Under the pieces are notes generated by a model that was not told the DNA's origin, searched no databases, and saw only the letters and a program-made list of their open reading frames with translations. Both the position numbers and the translations under genes were made by a program. 64,000 nt of DNA. Source: Scortum barcoo (lineage: Eukaryota > Chordata > Actinopteri > Centrarchiformes > Terapontidae). How positions within the stretch are numbered: the stretch's first letter is position 1; each line of letters begins with the position of its first letter. Where the stretch lies: the NCBI GenBank assembly GCA_023238725.1, contig CM041551.1, forward strand, positions 8,359,759 to 8,423,758. The letters are read 5' to 3'. Below, piece after piece: positions 9,201 to 22,990 of this stretch.

Positions 9201-12200
9201 GCAGCTACACTGGACATTTTTAAAGTTATAATCAACTCAAAAGATCAGAGGGGTGGGGAAACTGTTATTTCTCCATGAATACTATTGGCATTATTTGGAC
9301 TATATATGTCAAATCCTGTTGTCATAATGTCTCTACACCGGTCTTACCAGAGTAAATTTATTGCATTGATTTTGTTTCTACAGATTCCCCTAAAATCAAT
9401 AGTTGCAAAGAAGCACATGTTTAACAATTTTTCACACTATATTCTTCCACAGTTTCCCTCCACCTGCACTCCCTGTAGTCATTTCTCTGTTTGTGGTCTT
9501 ACAGAGCTGCTTGTAGATAAGGTCGTGTGTATGTATATGATACACTTGCCGTCTATTTGCACACCACCATATTTCATGAATAATGCATTTCCACACTGGG
9601 CGCCCATTCATGTCTGCATATAATAATTGATGGTGTGGACAACACAAAAGTGTGTTATTATGTGAGTTTTAACATGTCCTTATATCAGCTCAACCTAAAT
9701 ATAGAATATTCCTCAAAATTTGTGGCTTTTTGTGTTAAATATGTGTACAGCATTTGCAAGAGTGTAATAGAAACAAAATATAAATGTGTGATAAAAGGTT
9801 AAATCCAAATATAGCTCTTACACTCTGCCTCACACCAACATTGTTCATCCAGGTGTGTATGCCATTTGTGTGTCTGTGTGGCCCTGCGTATGAAAATGTT
9901 ATATATTGCCCCAGTAACCCAGCAAGCCCACTCCCACTGCGCCACATCGTAATGCCTAACACACACCTCTCTCCACTTTTTTACCCCATATGTGAGGATA
10001 CACACATGCGTTGGACTGTATTTTGTAGACACCATCTGTTTGTCTGTGTGTGTGTGTGTGTTGCTGGTTGTTAAGGAAAAAGTGACATGTGATATGTTAA
10101 CGTTATTGAAGTGATTTCCTACTACTGTGGGGTTTAATAAAGAATATCAATAATGAGACAATTAGAAATGGTAGGCAGTTTGACAATGGATTCAGACAGT
10201 GTTTAGTAAGGGAAGGATGATGGAGACTGTCTGTGACACCACTCATAGATTTAAGAGGGGATGTTTTAAAGCTCTGAGTTAGGTTTACTTGCTGCTGTCA
10301 GTTAGTGGGCCTGAAAATCCACATTTGTGAAACAGGATGGGTCCAAAGCATAGCTGAAGTGATAAAAGCATGTTGCTGTTTCTGAATTTACATTCAAATT
10401 TGATCTCTTTTTCTGAACTTGGCAGACGCATGGCCAGAGGAAACTTATGTGTCAGGGTTCTTATTTTTCATGTCCATATTCACAACTGTTACTGATCTTT
10501 AGTTTACCTATTCAAACCACAAAGAAAAGAAACACACTTCTATACAACAAGGAAACTTCTGATTGCAATGAAGTTTAAGTCGTAAGCCTTTCTGTGTCTA
10601 TGGGCACTAGCACAGTCTGCTGTGGTCACAGGGAAAAGTTGATGTGACTCCTCACAGACAAACTCAATCTAATAGCCACAGGGGCAGCTTGTGAGGAGGT
10701 ACAAATACACTGCTATCCCAGTGATGTCCTGGAGATTTTATCAAGGTACATGACATTGAAAAGCTTATAGGCTGTTACCATGTTACTTTCATCTTGCCGG
10801 CCACCGCACTCGGGCTGGGTGGTCCTGGCCTCCCGGAGCTTGCCCTTGACTACAGGTCTGGATCTTTGCATGGCCAATTCTCTGTATACTTAACTCTTTT
10901 TTACTACTCCCTCTTCCTCTGTGTGGTCTGGGGTGGCTGAAGATGGGATGATTCTCCAATGCACGTGAAGTCCCATTTTTTTTCCAAGTTGATTTTGAGG
11001 ACCCTCATGAGGAAGATTTGACTGGAGACAGTCTTATTGTGTTACATATTTTGTAACAAATAGATCATATGAAAGTAACTGCAAAAATATTTGACTTGAG
11101 TTAAAAAATGCTAAATCCATTTTTAAAATGCATCATTTTAAAGATGTCACACATTTTTGTGAAGCTATACACTGCACACTGTAGTAGAGAATTGCAAATA
11201 TGATATTTTTTATGGATTGTCCTCAGTGAAGTCCCCAAAAAGCCAGGGGTCAAATTGAATGTATATTAGTTAGAAAGCTGAAAAGGATCTATCTTTTTCC
11301 ACATTTAACGGCTTCAGTACTACTATAGCTGGAGCCATTTGAGTTTCTCAAGATGCTTTGCACTATGTTGCATCATGTCTCAACTTGCCTCAGGACACAC
11401 AGAGAGGCCAATTTAACCAGTATCAGTTTTCTGCATATTTTCATTTAGCTGAAGTTAATGTCCTGCTCTGTTTCTGGAATATGCCCTGGTAATTTAACCT
11501 TGTTTCTTTCTAAATCAATCCGCATGTTATTTCATGTTTGGCTTTGTCTCTGATTGATACTGTGATTTAATGATTCCATCTACAATGAGTTTAATGAAAG
11601 CTGGTGTATGTGCTGTTCAAAACACCCAGCAGGCAGCTAATCTTCCCTGACAAAAATACTCGGGCTTAAAAGAGGAGATGCTTTGTATTCTCCATCTCCA
11701 CATGTTAGCGTCCAGACAATTAATTGTTTTCATTCCATGACTGATAGATTCTGGTCATTTGGTGGTAAACAATCATAGATCCTTTAGAGCAAAAAAGACA
11801 CAAAGGAAAAAAAGAGACGACTAAGGCCGGAAGGTAAAAATGATGTTAAGTTATTCAGCGAAAATAGAAAAAAAAATGTTTTGGAACAAGAGTATTTTTA
11901 GTATGTTTGAAAAATTCTAGTATGTTATTCTCCCTTAGATGCTGCTTGAGTTGAGACATGATTGACATGACCAGAGCTTCTTATGTCTGGTTGCTGGCTT
12001 TTAAATAAAATGAAATGAGGTCTGTCTTTCACCCCGGTTATGTAATTAGTTTGGGCTTTTATTAGCTTTTAGTTATTATTGCTGAAAATATTGAATCTTT
12101 CTCCACAATGTATTTTGCTTCTTCTCCTACCCTAGAATTATAGACTACCACCTGTGATAATGCATGCTAGAACAAATTAGATGTGTCTGATATTGTTATA

Positions 12201-13160
12201 TCACATATTCAATTTTTTACTTTTTTTTTTTGCTGGCAAGGCATTTTATGGAGACAAATCACTGATGTTTCCATGATTCCTCAAGGGCACGTAGTAATAG
12301 GGTGGGAAACGACTAATATAGCAATGTCATTATTGTTGTGAGTTATTAAGTCATGTAATAGTTTAGCCCCTTAAAACTGGTTTGATCAATGCCTTTGTGT
12401 ATTCTAATGATTGATACTTAGACTGTAAGATTATTGCATGTAAGAAATTGACTATTTGTCTCTCAAGGTCCAATATTTTTCCAAAACATGAGATATGTTT
12501 ATAATTACTTCAGTAATTAGCATGATTAGGTATGATGACACTGTTGTCTGCATTGTGTGATTCATTTTGAGTGTTGGTGTAAAGGCTCAGTGAAAAGAAG
12601 TTCAAACCCAAAGATATGACTCTGAGACCTGGCTACTAAAATAAAAAGACTCGAGTTTGGAAACAGGCAAAGGCAAAACTCAGACTGGCAGATATCTTGC
12701 AGAGAATGAATGGAAGTGGGTCGTTGTACAGTGTATTATGTTACTGGGCCGATGGGGAAGTGGGAACAGCTGTGCAGGTCGGCCGCGGAGGCTAGTGGTG
12801 GACTGGTGGTAACACAGAGGTTTACTGGAGGGCAGGTACAAGTGACAGGATCTGAAAGGACACGAGAGCCAGCACATCGCAGCAGAAAACAATAAAGAAA
12901 AGATAAGATAAATTTGAGACCAGGAATTGTGACATTGTGGCTGTTGATAACATTGTAGTTTGATTATGGAGACACATTTAGCATTTAACAACACTTAACA
13001 TCCTGGAGATAGACAGTATTCGACTTTATACTTTACTTTTACTAGCATCTGTGTGCATGTGCATTTTCATTCTGCACACACGGTGTCATGACAGTAGGTG
13101 ATGTTGGGGAAGTAGAGGTGATATTGAACGATCCCATCAACAGGGATGGCTCATTGTAGA
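9201..13160. other. Large-intron sequence, no gene recognised
   Basis: AT-rich intron with a TG microsatellite (10045-10061), a small GC-rich pocket (about 10797-10850) and many A/T runs. The overlapping frames on both strands at 9735-10074 are unconvincing. Confidence 0.6.
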
Positions 13161-15488
13161 GAATGTGTCCGTGTGCGTGTGTTTGTATGTGGTTTCTTTC
13201 CACAATGGAACCAAGTCACTCTGGCTTTATCATTTAGAAATCTTTGGTAATGTTAGATGTTTAAGCATTTGTTTGCATTTGAATTTTCCAAACAACACTG
13301 ATAAGGCCTATAATCTTCAGCGTTTCATAATTTTTGTCATCTGCAATATCAATTTTCATTATCATGATGATCTTTATCATATACTTTCTCTTAAACTAAA
13401 TCTACAAAAAAGTCTGTTTTTTGCATGTTATTTAACTGTGCTGTCTTTATCCTTCTTTGAGTTTGTTGCATGTGAGCTGAAAGTATCCATAAACTACTTG
13501 AGATATCAAGGTATCACAACTGATAGAGGCTTTCAGTTTGTGTATTTGAAAGGAGCAAGGTCTTTTTCAGAGCAAACAGGGTAATGTATTCTATCTTTTA
13601 GACTGCAGTTATTCTCCAGACTCCCTTTTTTTTTCCACGGGAGCTTGAGTGCACTTCACTGGCCTTTAGAGTGAGCTGAAAACTTTCCTTTTGCTAATAT
13701 ACTCTCTCTAAGATTGACTACATGTTCTGCTTATTTACTGTGCATATTCCCAACACTATGACACTCTCCAACACTTCCAGAAGTTGCTTTAGAAGTGATT
13801 TTGTGTATTTGTGCATCATTTACAACTTGCTCTGAAACTTAATCTGCGTGGGTGTGTGTTGTTTTGTGCATGTGTGTATCCTAATAGACCTCTCTGCTTC
13901 CCTGCCTCCCCGTCCATCTCTGCCTCTCCAATTCTCTCCCCTTTATTGATACCCTGTCTGTTGCTGGGGTTGACAGCTGTGTTTTGCAGCTTGAATAAAT
14001 GAACTGTCTTAGGTTCAGAATCCTCCCACAAACCCACTACTATCAAATACAGCAGCTGATGAAAACCCTTGTGTCTCCTGAAATTCTAACATGTCATAAA
14101 TAGAAAAAAGCATCTTATTTTCCAGTAGACAGTCATTGTGAAATTTTGAATAATGTTTTGAAAAGGTTTCATAGGTTTGTGGAACCTGAAATCTATGACA
14201 CGGAAGACCATGTTATCCTTCAATTTATGCAAAAGAAATTGGAAATTGTAAGCCGTCTTGCTGCTCTAACAGCGTAATGCATACTCTTTCTGCTGTGGCA
14301 GCTGTGGACTCTGAAATGACACTGTCATTCCACCTTACAGTTAGAACTTTGACAGCACATTCAGAGAATGGACGTGCTGGTTCAAAGCTTTTTGTGCTTT
14401 GAACCTATCTGCCAGCCGCTCTGCCAGTGGTTTTCAGGCTGAAAATTGGGTTCGGCGCCTCTTTCACTCTGTGTGTGTCCTCTTTGTCCTTCAACATTTG
14501 TCTCTTTTACTGTGCCAGTGTGGGAACAGATCATTTAGCTGGCGGGCATGCATTCTGGGCTGTGTGTGTGTGTACAGCGTGAGTATGTGTGGCCGGGCTA
14601 ATTGCACATATGTATTGTATGCCCAACACATGCTCATCTGTGGATGCAGTGCGCCTGTGTACGGGCCTGTACCTGCTTTCCCGCCCCTCTCTTTGTGTGT
14701 GTTGGTGTGTGTGTGTAAGTCATGTGGCTCAGTACCCTGTAATCTAAGAGATGGTTGCCTGTTAGGTAGGAAAGGAATCGCCCAGCTCTGCCAGGAACCA
14801 CACTCTGCAGGAAAGACCGGGAGACACAGATGCTTTTTACACATACATGCACGCGCACCACACACTGAAACACAGATATCGGATAACACTGTAAAGCCAA
14901 ACCTCTCTTACCGCAGTGAAGCAGTTTTTACAGCAGTTGCCTCTTTCCTCTCAGTCATTCGTTCTGTTCATAGTGTGTTTCCGCAGCCTTCAGAACTTCC
15001 TGATTCACTCACAAAGGCCAGGTGCGGTTTTAATGTAAGAGTCCTATTCCTGATGATGACTTGTGGCTTTTAGATGAAGCTAAAAGCTGCCAAGGTGACT
15101 TGTAATGATTTTATATGCAAGCTTGAGTGGGAGGTGTGTCACGGTGGCAGTATCCCCTCGCCATTTACTCACTGAGAGAGCATCTGTGGGAGACTGGGGC
15201 AGAAAAGGGTGGTGTTCAGCTGCCTCTCCCTGGCTGTGGCTGGGGAAGAATTATTAGTTGGCCCGTAGGCTGTTGTGCTCTTTGGCACTGTTGTTGTGCG
15301 TGCATATGAGCGTGTGTGTGTGTATATGTGTGTGCGTGTGTGCATGAGCTTGGGTTTGTGTCTGCCAGTGGTGCTGCAATGTTCCATTTAGTCAACATCA
15401 CCCAGCCAGCACCCCCACTGTACTGTCACCATCATCATAACTGGCAGCTGGCAAGCTACATGCTACTGCAGCTGCCATGCTTTGGGCC
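13161..15488. other. Large-intron sequence with TG-rich segments
   Basis: Imperfect TG/TGTGTG runs occur at 14480-14590, 14695-14720 and 15310-15345. They create Cys/Val-rich chance frames, including a 224-codon frame at 14399-15073 that opens on TTG, not ATG. No domain or splice support was found. Confidence 0.6.
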
Positions 15489-15705
15489 AAAGACAGAGAG
15501 AGAGCAGGAAAAGAGAGAGTGAGGAGGAGAGATGAGATGAAACATGAAAATTGTGTGTGTGTAACAGAGAGAAGGGGGTTGAGAAAAAAGTAAGAAGATG
15601 TGGGATGAGAGAGAAGGGAAAGATGCAGATATTTGGAGAACGTCATTGGTTGGTAAATAAATGAAATGAGAGCAAAAAGAGGAGGAAAGGCATGAGAGAG
15701 GGAGC
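15489..15705 (+). repeat. Purine-rich tract
   Basis: A strongly biased AG-rich stretch (agagagag, gaggaggaga, gagaagggaaag) is interrupted by a TG run near 15554-15562. It is low-complexity DNA. Confidence 0.6.
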
Positions 15706-17340
15706 TTCAGTGGCAGCCATCCAATACCCAGAACTCTGAGACAACTACCAAACTAGACTTGCCAATTACCATTTGAAGGTCAATCAGTGAAAGTGGAATC
15801 ACAGTACAATGCTGTTTGTACACTCTCTGTGGCGGGGATAAATGATCCAATACAAACACTAGGCTGCTGGGAAGCTCACCAAAAAGCGCAAAATTTTCTC
15901 AGGGAAAAACAACCACAAAGTGAAAACTTTTCCATCAAAGCTGATGAAGAATAAGGGTGCTCACAAGATACTTTCTAGAAATAGTGCTCCCTCAACTGCA
16001 GTTTGTGCTGATAATTAAAAAAATCCAGTTGCAGGACATTCTCTTTGCTTCTGTAATGGCCAGCTGCAGGTGGTAAATCTGTCAGCAGTCAGGAGTAAGG
16101 AACAGCTCCTGCACACCTGGTGGGAACTCCCCTACGTAAGTGAATGTATTTGGTATCGATTCCTTACTGTATGATCAGAGTGAAAACGTCAGATAATCTT
16201 TTTTCCTGTGCTTGCGCCATTTTCATCATGGTTGTCGTTGTGAACTGTCCGCTGCTAGTACACTATAAAACTTGATTTTCTTTTTTTATCGAAATTAATT
16301 ATCTCAAAATTAAACATTCTACCTCATCTAAAAATGAAACTGATCTCAACACTTGAAAGTGCTATGCATGAGTGTGATGGATGCCAGACACAGTGACACT
16401 TGGTATCCTCCTGGCAGCCACACAACACTATTTTTATTTTTTTATTTTTATAAATATAGTGTTAGGAACTAGAAATATCATGAATAGAGACAATGAGGTT
16501 GAAAAATCTATTCTGTGTTACTCTGACACACTTAATCCTCTCACTTGTTATTGATATCTTGGTGTATGATCACTTTAGTCAAAAAACTGGAAGCAAATAA
16601 AGTAAAATACCTTTCTTAGTACTGACAGTTTGGTTTGAAAGATTACGCTCCATCTGTTCTGGGATGGGAGCTACAGTTTGTCTAGACCAACTACAAACAA
16701 CTGAAAACTTGGTCAAAAGTCTGCCAAGGTTTCCCCCATGATGCTCCAACAAGCCCAGACTCAGTATTAATGTGTTCATTAGTCATGTGTCCACCGTCCA
16801 CTCCCAAAGTTATACCTGGTCATTTCTGAACGATGCAGAATCCTGTAGAACCAGGAAGAACAATGACATTGTTAGACAGGAAGTCTAATGAGGCGTGAAA
16901 TCAATATGTACAATCCTGCCTCACCCGGGGCATGCTGGGTAATGGAGTGTCAGGAGCGCTTTGGAGCTGTTTTAATCACAGGGACCTTGGATTATCCACT
17001 CGTAAACAGGCTGGTTACTGCCAAAATACTGCAACCCTCTGAGATGCGTGTGTGGTTGTGAATGCGCATCTGTGATTACTTTTTCCATAATTGCAAGACA
17101 CTGTGCGTCCATATGCCCATACCTGCATGAAACAAAAACAGTAGAGTGTGTTTGTGCATGAATTTAGCCTGAGTAGGAGGGTGCAATCGTGACTCTGCTG
17201 TAAGGATCACAATGTGACCCCCACCCACCCACCCAGCTGTCCTTCCCCCCCCTCAATCCTTCTCCCTCACCCAAGTTCTGTTTCATTAGCCTTTAACGCT
17301 GTGACAGAGCCCAGCGTTGATCCTGCATGTGAAGTGAGAG
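15706..17340. other. Large-intron sequence, nothing recognised
   Basis: Unique-looking intron sequence with A/T runs near 16430-16460 and a short C-rich, CACCC-like run at 17218-17275. No gene or repeat family was recognised. Confidence 0.55.
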
Positions 17341-17600
17341 CTCTTCCTGCTAATCACTTAGCCTGCACCCTCCTCCATCCCCACCACAAAGTCCCACAAC
17401 CATCTGCATGCTAATGACCTACCTGAGCCTCAAATCTAGCTCAGGCTTGCGTTTTCCTGCATGCTGATGAACTTGTTAGCAATATCTTGAATGCTAACAT
17501 TGCAATAGCCAAAGGGCTAATGTGCATCCTGAATGCTAATAATACATAGGATTGGAATACCTACAGGTAGCACTGTAACTTTAATGCTTAGGGAAACATT
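17341..17600 (+). promoter_or_regulatory. Cluster of ATGCTAA/GCTAAT motifs, possible enhancer
   Basis: GCTAAT occurs at 17349, 17410, 17516 and 17535; GCTAAC at 17493 and, on the minus strand, at 17475; GCTGAT at 17463. Three copies carry the longer ATGCTAA (17408, 17491, 17533), close to the octamer and homeodomain TAAT-type sites bound by POU and homeobox factors. Seven near-copies in under 200 bp is unusual for this intron. Enhancer function is inference. Confidence 0.35.
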
Positions 17601-19374
17601 TTGCAGAGCAGTAGCGATCTCCTGGATAGCTGCCATCATGTGGCAAAACAAGACTTTTCCTGGATGATATTGTAAAACCTAACCTCAACTAATGTAATGA
17701 ACAGTGTGAGATTGACTTAAAATCACCTTTGCTGCATCAATATTCATTAATCTTTTGTTATTACTCTGACTATGGTGTGAGGTGCTCTCCAGGGCTCAGC
17801 AGGTGTGAAGCGGTACAGCTATAGGCTGTGGTAATGTTGGAGTGAGCTAGTACCCCGGGGCTATGAGCGAGGCTTGGAAAACTGCACGGTGATGTGTGAG
17901 AAAAGCATCGATTAATTGAACATGTCTGTCAGGGCCCTTTGTTTGAAGGCAAAGCTAAGTGTTGGGGTCAGACACCAGGGGAGATGTTCCTGTTGGATGG
18001 AAGTGGAGAAACACTGTTGCTAAGTCCTTAAGTTGCTCCAGTCGTCCTCTCCCCATTATGCAAAACCACCACAGACACAGCAGATGCTGCTGAGTGGGCG
18101 TTTGAACGGTACCTTTCCCATACACACTCCACATTGCTTTCCCTTTCCGAGCTCCATGTTTTTCACCGGTTTGTGTGGGTTACTACTTCACTGAGGCTGC
18201 TCTCTCTGTTGACTGTCTCTCCCACTCTGCCTTTAAAATTGCACCGTGCTAATGATACAATGTTATTTATATCCCTTAAACAACTATGGCTCTTCTTTTT
18301 TTAGCAGACTGGAATCATTTTAACTTTAGTCTGTGTTCTACAATTCAAAGATTGACTTGTTCTTTACACTTGGTGCCACTTCATCTGGTCCTGTAGTCTG
18401 GCTGACATGATTAGAAAACATGAGACGGCCCCATGTGGTTAAGCTTTATCCCTATTTGAGAGGAAATAGGCCTTTCATTCTCCCTGAGTCCCTATCGATC
18501 TGAAAATGAGAAAATGGAAAGATTACTCTGTGATGGAAAGAGCCATTAAAGAGCTGGAGAGGCAAAGAGCTCAGAAAATGCCCAAGTATTTATCAGTTCA
18601 CTGGTATTTTTCAACCTTATTTATCCAGGGGATACTCGCTGGTTGTGCATGATTTTCTCGTTGTGCATGCTCTTTTGGACAGTCTATGCAGTTACTATTT
18701 TCCAGTTCGACTGGTAGATCCTTCAAAGCTTGCAGCTGTTGACACCAAATATGTCATAATTAGCTGACAAGGACTGACAGATGCGGCTTCATTTTGCCTG
18801 AATTTGTAGGACACTGCCGGTATATCCACCATTCCAACTTGTGTCATATCTCAGGTATTTGCAGTCAGGCTCTTATCAGTAACTGGTAAATATATCACTT
18901 GATTCAGACCAATTAAAAAGCCACTGCAGGGAGTAAATAATTGCAGTCTGGCAAAAATGTCACAGTTAAACTTGTTAACACCATGGACACTCCAGAGAAA
19001 TGGAAGGTATATGGATATATTTATCATTAACCATGTACACTATTTGTCATCCATCGTCTGTTTAAAGGAAACATCATAAGTCATATTGTAATCTGGGGTA
19101 TTAATAATTTTGCTCAACTTTCCCAGTGGTATTTATACTTCTTGCCATTTATGAGTACCATCTTACATAACCTCAGAAATATTTGACTTGATTAGGGGGC
19201 AAGAGGTGCATGAATGCACCGTAAGTTTTGGTATTTCTGAGGATAGACCATATCATTAGACAATGAGGCACCAGTTCAGCCTGACTTTTAGGTCCTGTGA
19301 AGGACCTAGTTTGTGGGCCTTGTCCTTCAAAGAATCCATCCTCTCAATTTGGACACAGAGTCCCACCTGGGAGC
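17601..19374. other. Large-intron sequence, nothing recognised
   Basis: Mixed-composition intron. A short direct repeat of TTGTGCATG occurs at about 18645 and 18661. No coding or mobile signal was recognised. Confidence 0.55.
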
Positions 19375-19510
19375 TCTACAGTACGAACAGTCCTCTACTG
19401 CTGGACATGGAGCAGCTCTACTGGGGTGAATGGGGGTCAAGTGCCTTGCTTAAGGGCACTTCTGTGATAATTGTTGAGGGAGTGTAGAGTGTTTCTCATT
19501 TGCTTTTCTC
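19375..19510 (+). repeat. Dispersed fish repeat, copy 1
   Basis: GAGCAGCTCTACTGG, then AAGTGCCTTGCTTAAGGGCAC, GTTGAGGGA and AGAGTGTTT. The same ordered blocks occur at 37296-37492 in the same orientation. The AAGTGCCTTGCTCAAGGGCAC block is found in many fish genomes. Confidence 0.55.
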
Positions 19511-20439
19511 CCATCAAACCTGTTTTTGCTAACCCTTTGTCGACTACTGTACTGGAATATATCCTGCTGCAATCAGATGTTATTGAATCGTAATGTAATT
19601 TCCCAATCCCATAACTCTACAGTGGGAGAAGCTGCTTTTAGTGCCCTGTCCAGTTAGTGACTGCTGCACAACATGCTACATGTGCACTGTAGCAATCTGC
19701 TTAACTCCTCTTGCATTAAGTCTTGACACCAGACTACATTCTCCAGTCACATGTTAAATGGTAAAATGCCCACTGCACACTTGAATAACAGAGGCAAACA
19801 TACAGTATAGCAGTGATTTATTTTGTTGTTTATTTTATTTTGGTTTTATCATTGTGATAATGCTGATACATCAACATATATTCAAGTGATTTCATATTTG
19901 ACTTGCACTTCTCCTGTTTTATCAAAACAGTGAGAAATTGAAAATCACTATTGGTAACACCATAACTATGCAGCTATGTAGCTGATTGTTTTTTAAAACA
20001 AGGCAGACATAGTTGAAGGCAGTCGTAGTCACTTCAAGAGCATCTCTTATGCACTGGTTGTTTTTATGAGGTGTACACATGCCCATATTCCTGGCATATT
20101 ATATAGCAATATGTCCCCAGCATATGATGCATAGGTTTGTGCCTACTATATGCAACATTACATCTCCATATGCTGTTCTGCGAAGTTTATTTTTGACTTC
20201 AGTTATCTCCGTAGTCACATTTACTGTAATATGTCACTGCACTACACCGCGCAGCGCAGCAGGAAAGCTCAGCTAACAGCTTTGCACGGCACCGTAGCCT
20301 TCTCCCCTCGGCATTCTAAATAGATAAATTATGATCACACTCCTCTGCAGTTGTCTGGCCGCCAGGGTTGACATATACACTGTAAAGAGACTGGCTAATG
20401 AAGAATGGCTCTGTCATTGGAGTTGTCTCGGAAATAAGG
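19511..20439. other. Large-intron sequence, nothing recognised
   Basis: AT-rich intron. No gene, repeat family or motif cluster was recognised. Confidence 0.55.
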
Positions 20440-22096
20440 CATATCACTCCATCTCTCTTTCTTTCTCCCTTTCTCTCGGGCTTTCCTGTTGTTTTTTCAC
20501 TCTTTCTTCCTTTATTCCCTTATTGCTCCATTGCACCTCCACCCATCATTCATTCTCATGTTTCATTCTCTCATTGCATTCTGTCTGCATGGAATAAATG
20601 AGGTTTTGGTGTTGCAAATGCATCATACCCCCTCACCCTCCTCATCCACCTCCCCTTCCCATAGTACTTTGCGGCAGTTGGAGATGTGCATCTAACCATC
20701 TCTAATGAGCTCGCTTGCGTTCGTCACTATCGCTGTTGTTGTTGTTTATGGTGAAGTAATTTGTGGTTGCTATAGAAATAGTCTCTGCTAAATGTGCCCA
20801 TCATTACTTTGCGCTTAAATCTATCATTGCCAGTAGCCTGGAGGCGGGCAGGCGAATGAAATTTGATTAATATGATTTGATATCATTTTTTCATTAACTT
20901 CTTGAGGGAACTGGGTATTGTATGCCTGTTGTTTCTGTTAGGATACAGTATTTTTTAAAACTCCCATTCAAACCAAAAATCTTCTGATGACAAAAGATAT
21001 ACAATTCAATTTCATCTGTTTGACAAAGAATTACCAAATATTCAAACATATTTATTCAACTTGGCAAATGAAGTCACTCTAATTTCTATAAACTACATTG
21101 ATTATTGAAGATTATAAAAGGTTTCCAAGTTGGTCATTTTTTCAAGGTGCAGTTTATTTCCCTATTCCTCTCTCCTGTTCCCTTTGAACTCTGTTTCTCG
21201 ACTGGTTCTTGAATATTTTAGTCGTGGTAGGGGGTGAAACCTCATTTGTTATTTTTTCCTATTCTTTCCGACTGCGTTTGGGGTGGAAATGTCATTTTGT
21301 CAGTGGGATATGCCCATGGTAGCAGCTCTATCCTGTCTGGTCTAGATGTAAATGTCAGTGGAGATATTCTAAAAAATGTGCTTTTCTGTCTCTCTCGCTT
21401 CATTTTCTGTCCTCTTCCTTTTTCTCCCCTCCTCTTGGGTATCTCTTGTTCTTTTTCCTCTTCTCATCTCTCCATCTTGACTCTTTTCTTCCTTGTTTTT
21501 ACCCTCTCCTGTCTATTCCTCTCTGACTTCCCCCTCGCTGCCCCTTTTTGTTTCATCTTCTTCTACCCCCCACCCCCATTTCCTCCCACCCTCTGCCTTT
21601 CTTCAGACTCCTCCATTCCATATAATTCTGTATGTTTTGTCATTTATTATTCCTATTTTTTCCTCTCTTCCCCCTCTTCCTTTTCTTTCCCTGTATTTTT
21701 TCATTTTGCATCCTCTCCCTCCCACCCCCATCTTTAACTTTTTAAACCTCTCTACCTTTATCTCTCTCTCTGCCTCTTCTGTCTTCCACTCTCTCGTCCC
21801 TCCCCTCATTGCTTTCCATCTGTCTTATGTCTTCTGTCTCTGTGGTACATGTCTGCTTGAGTGGGCTGCCAGTAAAGTTGTCTCTTATCTGTCATCTGTC
21901 AGTTTTGTTGCTTTTTTCCCCTTAACTTAACCTCATTTCTATTTCTTCTGCTTTATTTGCTTCATTTTGCCCCATGCTGTGAAAGTAGTTTCTGAGACTT
22001 TTTTTCTGTGCCTGCTGCTTCCGTGACCTTATCAGACTCTGCTTTCCTTTAACCATCCACCAACGCTTTCTGCTTCTCGTCATTTCTATTCTCTTC
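20440..22096 (+). repeat. Long pyrimidine-rich region
   Basis: Heavily C/T-biased segments at about 20445-20600 and 21390-22096, separated by ordinary AT-rich sequence. They give long Ser/Phe/Leu/Pro frames that are compositional artefacts. The bias continues into the 82-bp duplication that follows. Confidence 0.65.
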
Positions 22097-22260
22097 TTTC
22101 CCACACACGTCGTTCTTCCCATTCTGCTTTTCATCTGTCTCTTTCTTGGACTCCCTTTGTTACCATCCTTCATTTGTCTTTCCCACACACGTCGTTCTTC
22201 CCATTTTCCTTTTCATCTGTCTCTTTCTTGGACTCCCTTTGTTACCATCCTTCATTTGTC
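22097..22260 (+). repeat. 82-bp tandem duplication
   Basis: Two copies of an 82-bp unit containing CCCACACACGTCGTTCTTCC lie head to tail, starting near 22097 and 22179. They differ at two positions (ATTCTGC versus ATTTTCC). The near-identity suggests a recent duplication. Confidence 0.85.
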
Positions 22261-22724
22261 TTTCTCTCCCACTCCCTATACTTACCTTTGCAGTGCTTTG
22301 CACCACCCTCCTAAGCTGGCCTGGCTCAGACCAAATTTGCCCCTTGACCTTTCTTTGCGATTTGGGGTGTAAAGGCTAACACAACCTTCCTGTCAGTGGA
22401 GATTTATTCCCCTCACCTTTTGGAGCTCTTGATCATGGTCTGTGCACATCTGTAATTTGCCTTCTGTGAGGTGAGGCATTCACCCTGTGCCAGCCTGCTT
22501 CGGCTCTCCCGGATGGCTTGAGACCGCGACAGTCAACGCGGTATTAAACATTTAAAACTTGGTCTGCAGATCACTTGAAGCATGGCAATGGAGCCAGCAG
22601 TCCTCGGCCTGGAAACCACCAAGAGAAGTAGACAAGGCAAAGACAGAACAAGAGAGCGAGCTAGACTGTCAGGGGATAGTGACTAAGAGAGAGAGAGGAA
22701 AATCTCTTCCTGTCATTTTCAGTA
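22261..22724. other. Large-intron sequence, nothing recognised
   Basis: Ordinary intron sequence grading out of the pyrimidine-rich region, then turning purine-rich near 22610-22710. No gene was recognised. Confidence 0.55.
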
Positions 22725-22990
22725 AGATGTAGGGCGGCAAGATATTGGAAAAAACTGACATTGCAATATCTTTTTTTTTTTTTCTGCGAAATATATTGTG
22801 ATATGAAAAAATACAGGACATTTCACCAGATACATGGAGTGTATTATTCGTGTACAGATATATTATTATGTGTGTTGAGCCTTTTTTAGTGCACAGACCA
22901 CCAGCACAGGAACGAGGTGCCACCGGTAATGGGAGCATACATACTCAAAAGCTGCGTCACGTAACATCAACAATCATCCAGAGGAACATT
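22725..22990 (+). repeat. Dispersed fish repeat with GATATT/ATATTGTGATATG blocks
   Basis: GATATTGGAAAAAACTGACA, then a T run, ATATATTGTGATATG and ACAGGACATTTCACC match a repeat I recall from many fish genomes. The downstream limit is uncertain. Confidence 0.45.

Noticed and set aside
14399..15073. 224-codon open frame, the longest in the window
   Set aside because: It opens on TTG, reads through TG repeats giving Cys/Val runs, has no recognisable domain and lacks splice or promoter support.
21234..21930. Overlapping Phe/Ser/Pro/Leu-rich frames of 167 and 145 codons
   Set aside because: They come from the pyrimidine-rich tract, where stop codons are rare; the composition explains them.
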